The notes beneath the pieces are model-generated. The model ran no database searches. It was not told the DNA's origin and saw only the letters and a program-made list of their open reading frames with translations. Positions 4,497-6,441 of a stretch of DNA of 6,441 bases are shown here, one piece after another. The stretch's first letter is position 1, and the number at the start of each line of letters is the position of its first letter. The DNA comes from Clostridiales bacterium (GTDB lineage: Bacteria; Bacillota_A; Clostridia; Christensenellales; Borkfalkiaceae): contig SVHQ01000104.1 of the NCBI GenBank assembly GCA_015055785.1, forward strand, positions 1-6,441, read 5' to 3'. The position numbers and the translations under genes are program-made.

Positions 4497-5288
4497 ATGC
4501 AATACGTATTGGTAACGGGGGCGTATGGAGGCATGGGCAAAGCCGCCGTAAAAACCTTGAAACAAGCGGGATATTTTATTTTTGCCATGGATAAAAATAT
4601 AGGCGAAGCAGAGGAAAACGTTTTGCCTATCCAAGCAGACGTTACAGATATAAACAGTCTACAAAACGCCTTTTTACAAGTGCAGTCCATCACCAAGGAA
4701 TTATTCGCCATTTGCCACTTTGCTGGCATTTATATGTTGGATTCATTAATCGAAATCGAAGAAAAAACTTTCCGTAACGCTTTTGAAGTGAACGTATTCG
4801 GCGCTTTTTATATCAACAAAATCTTTCTCCCTTTACTAAAAAAAGGAAGCCGTATTTTGCTCACGACAAGCGAACTCGCCCCTTTGCAACCTTTGCCGTT
4901 TACCGGTCTATATGCCGTCACGAAAAGCACGTTGGATAAGTATGCCTACTCCCTGCGTATGGAATTACAACTTTTGGGTATCCGTGTAAGTATCTTGCGC
5001 CCGGGAGCCGTGCGAACAGATATGCTGAACGTTTCCACTTCCGCTTTAGATGCTTTTTGTGCGCGCACGAAAGTTTATTCTTGTAACGCAAAACGTTTCA
5101 AGAAAATTGTGGAGAGCGTGGAAGCGCGTCACGTTCCGCCTGAAAAAATCGGAAAAAAGGCGTTGAAGGTTTTGCACGCCAAACGCCCGAAATATGTTTA
5201 TACATTGAATAGAAATCCGCTTTTATTACTTTTGCACGTTTTACCGCAACGCTTGCAAACGTGGATTATCAAACAAGTGTTAAAATAA
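4497..5288 (+). CDS. Short-chain dehydrogenase/reductase (SDR family)
   Basis: This 263-residue classical SDR is a cytoplasmic NAD(P)-dependent oxidoreductase. It has the cofactor loop TGAYGGMG (7-14), D32 at the end of beta2 (FAMDK), D48-V49 after beta3, and HFAG (74-77) where NNAG is usual. The catalytic set N99, S125, Y139 and K143 (YAVTK) is complete, and RPGAVRTDM (168-176) is the conserved PG segment. D32 favours NAD(H) over NADP(H), an inference from family rules. The C-terminal part (about 185-263) is basic and ends with a hydrophobic LLLLLH stretch and an amphipathic end, as in steroid- or retinol-dehydrogenase-like SDRs that bind lipids. The substrate cannot be assigned. GAGGAG at 4485-4490 supports the ATG. 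The gene is monocistronic, between its own promoter and terminator. Confidence 0.93.
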   Translation: MQYVLVTGAYGGMGKAAVKTLKQAGYFIFAMDKNIGEAEENVLPIQADVTDINSLQNAFLQVQSITKELFAICHFAGIYMLDSLIEIEEKTFRNAFEVNVFGAFYINKIFLPLLKKGSRILLTTSELAPLQPLPFTGLYAVTKSTLDKYAYSLRMELQLLGIRVSILRPGAVRTDMLNVSTSALDAFCARTKVYSCNAKRFKKIVESVEARHVPPEKIGKKALKVLHAKRPKYVYTLNRNPLLLLLHVLPQRLQTWIIKQVLK

Positions 5289-5296
5289 GAAATAGC

Positions 5297-5339
5297 AAGG
5301 ACGACGCACAGACCTTATACTGATTGCGCCGTCCTTTTT
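5297..5339 (+). terminator. Intrinsic terminator after the dehydrogenase gene, shared with the converging gene
   Basis: AAGGACG (5297-5303) pairs with CGTCCTT (5330-5336). After one A-C mismatch the stem continues with CGCA/TGCG. A run of five T (5335-5339) follows on the plus strand. On the minus strand the same hairpin is followed by a T-rich but interrupted stretch, so it may also serve the converging gene that ends at 5352. Confidence 0.82.
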
Positions 5340-5351
5340 ATTACTATTTTT

Positions 5352-6353
5352 TTACATTTCCCAGCTTCCCAACCAATTGGAGAAACCTTTATACAATAAA
5401 TTCATCTCAGCTACCAATTCCTCGCCGATATCCAATTTATAAATATAATCTTCTTTACCAAACATTTCTACGTATTGCAACTCAAATGTATATTTCCCAT
5501 TTTTCAACTCAGCAATCGCTTTTGCAGCAAGTGCCTCCGCTTGACGAATATTATCCACTAACTCTTGAAAAGCCGTTTCATGAATAGCCGTTATTTTCGC
5601 AATAATGTTATCAAAATAGTCTTCTTTAGTGCCAAAATTCCACTGCGCACCATCTGTAAAAAGATAATATTCTGCATCGGACGCATATAAATAATACCCT
5701 GGCTGAAGTTTACCGTCTTTATCGTAATAGGAATTGACGTAGTAGGTATTCCACTTACAAGTAAAATTAACGAAGTTATACATTTGATCAATCTCGTTGA
5801 TTATGCCTGACTCCGCTACCTTTTGCCATAAAGCCAAATCTGCGGAAAGCTCTTCCGATTTTAATATTGTATAGGTAGCATCTACGATTTTATAATTAAA
5901 TTCGTAACCGTACTCATCGCTAAAGGGTTCATCTTCATTTTCCGCGACCTCTAACGTCCCCACTACTTTAATGGCTTGCGTTGTATAATCAAATGCTTCA
6001 CCTTTTTTGGGATATACCTCCATCGTATTGGAAAGTGTTGACGTATTCGGCAAACAAAATGGACAGCTTTGATAAGGCATATTCATAAGAAACATGAAAG
6101 AACCATCCACAGGCGAACTTGTAGCCATATATCCGTTGATTGTCACCATTGTTCCGTCAAGCGTTTTTAAATAATCATATTCCGCTGCTGATTTAAAACT
6201 GAGTTTTGTGACTTCTTTCTGTTCAGGTTTTTTTAAACTTATCGGTAGCACAATCGCCGTAGCTACAACCGCCACCGCAAGAAGCGGTGCCAGCCATTTC
6301 ATATAACTGTATTTGTTAAAAAAGCCCTTTATCTTTGCCCATATATTCTTCAT
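5352..6353 (-). CDS. Membrane-anchored protein of unknown function with CPFC motif
   Basis: A 333-residue protein I cannot assign to a named family. Residues 1-19 are basic, 20-40 form one hydrophobic segment (WLAPLLAVAVVATAIVLPIS) followed by KK, and no lipobox cysteine is seen. It is therefore probably anchored by the N-terminus with the rest outside. Residues about 60-137 look like a small beta-barrel: DGTMVTINGYM, then FMFLMNMPYQ, CPFC (97-100), VYPKKGEAF and IKVVGTLEV, suggestive of an OB-like fold. The CPFC pair could bind a metal or form a disulphide. The second half (about 170-333) is mostly helical and Tyr-rich, with an Ala/Glu-rich helix EALAAKAIAELKNG. AAAGGAG (6360-6366) overlaps the stop codon of the upstream gene, so the two are probably translated together. 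A role as accessory subunit of a membrane transporter is possible but not shown. Confidence 0.8.
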   Translation of the reverse strand: MKNIWAKIKGFFNKYSYMKWLAPLLAVAVVATAIVLPISLKKPEQKEVTKLSFKSAAEYDYLKTLDGTMVTINGYMATSSPVDGSFMFLMNMPYQSCPFCLPNTSTLSNTMEVYPKKGEAFDYTTQAIKVVGTLEVAENEDEPFSDEYGYEFNYKIVDATYTILKSEELSADLALWQKVAESGIINEIDQMYNFVNFTCKWNTYYVNSYYDKDGKLQPGYYLYASDAEYYLFTDGAQWNFGTKEDYFDNIIAKITAIHETAFQELVDNIRQAEALAAKAIAELKNGKYTFELQYVEMFGKEDYIYKLDIGEELVAEMNLLYKGFSNWLGSWEM

Positions 6354-6364
6354 ATATTTCTCCT

Positions 6365-6441
6365 TTACTCCCCAATGCCATCCTTACGTGACATACAGAA
6401 AGTCCAAATTGCCGTAGGAATTACGCTTATCATAAATACCG
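6365..6441 (-). CDS. C-terminal tail of an unidentified membrane protein (cut by window edge)
   Basis: Only the last 24 codons and the TAA stop (6365-6367) are visible. They read VFMISVIPTAIW then TFCMSRKDGIGE. A hydrophobic helix followed by a short charged cytoplasmic tail is typical of the last membrane segment of a permease. The stop codon lies within the ribosome binding site region of the next gene, so both belong to one operon. ABC-type permeases often end this way, but the fragment is too short to assign. Confidence 0.6.
   Translation of the reverse strand, partial: VFMISVIPTAIWTFCMSRKDGIGE

Overview
The window looks like a chromosomal segment of an anaerobic, low-GC Firmicute, most likely a member of the Clostridia. 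This is inferred from AT-rich intergenic DNA, strong AGGAG-type ribosome binding sites, near-consensus sigma-A promoters with 17-bp spacers, and the gene content: a class A flavodiiron protein with a separate rubredoxin, and the non-dcw type of RsmH-like methyltransferase. I cannot name the genus from sequence alone.

Left part (1-610): the minus strand carries the N-terminal 80 codons of a GNAT acetyltransferase that runs off the left edge. It has a distant sigma-A promoter and a long leader containing a 13-bp-arm hairpin. Next comes a palindrome at 441-477, then a complete minus-strand tRNA-Ala(CGC) with its own promoter and terminator. Middle left (703-1969): a plus-strand, promoter-equipped single gene encodes a 353-residue RsmH-type methyltransferase, ended by a 10-bp hairpin terminator.

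Middle (1978-3606): a compact minus-strand operon reads promoter, flavodiiron protein (fprA type), rubredoxin, Bfd-like [2Fe-2S] protein. The gaps between genes are 11-14 bp and each holds the next ribosome binding site. The set fits an O2 or NO scavenging module in which rubredoxin passes electrons to the di-iron enzyme. The role of the Bfd-like protein is not known from sequence.

Non-coding stretch (about 3607-4441): more than 800 bp with no convincing gene. It holds a strongly G-poor pyrimidine tract, a 9-bp-arm palindrome resembling a repressor operator, four tandem 23-bp repeats, a pair of about 35-bp direct repeats spaced 45-46 bp apart, and a short 7-bp triplication. It looks like decayed or repeat-invaded DNA.

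Right part (4442-6441): a plus-strand short-chain dehydrogenase/reductase with its own promoter and terminator faces a minus-strand pair. That pair is the C-terminal tail of an unidentified membrane protein, then a 333-residue membrane-anchored protein with a predicted OB-like region and a CPFC motif, translationally linked to it. No wholly new system is evident. The best leads are the RsmH-like paralogue, the fprA-rubredoxin-Bfd operon, the CPFC anchored protein, and the 23-bp repeat array.
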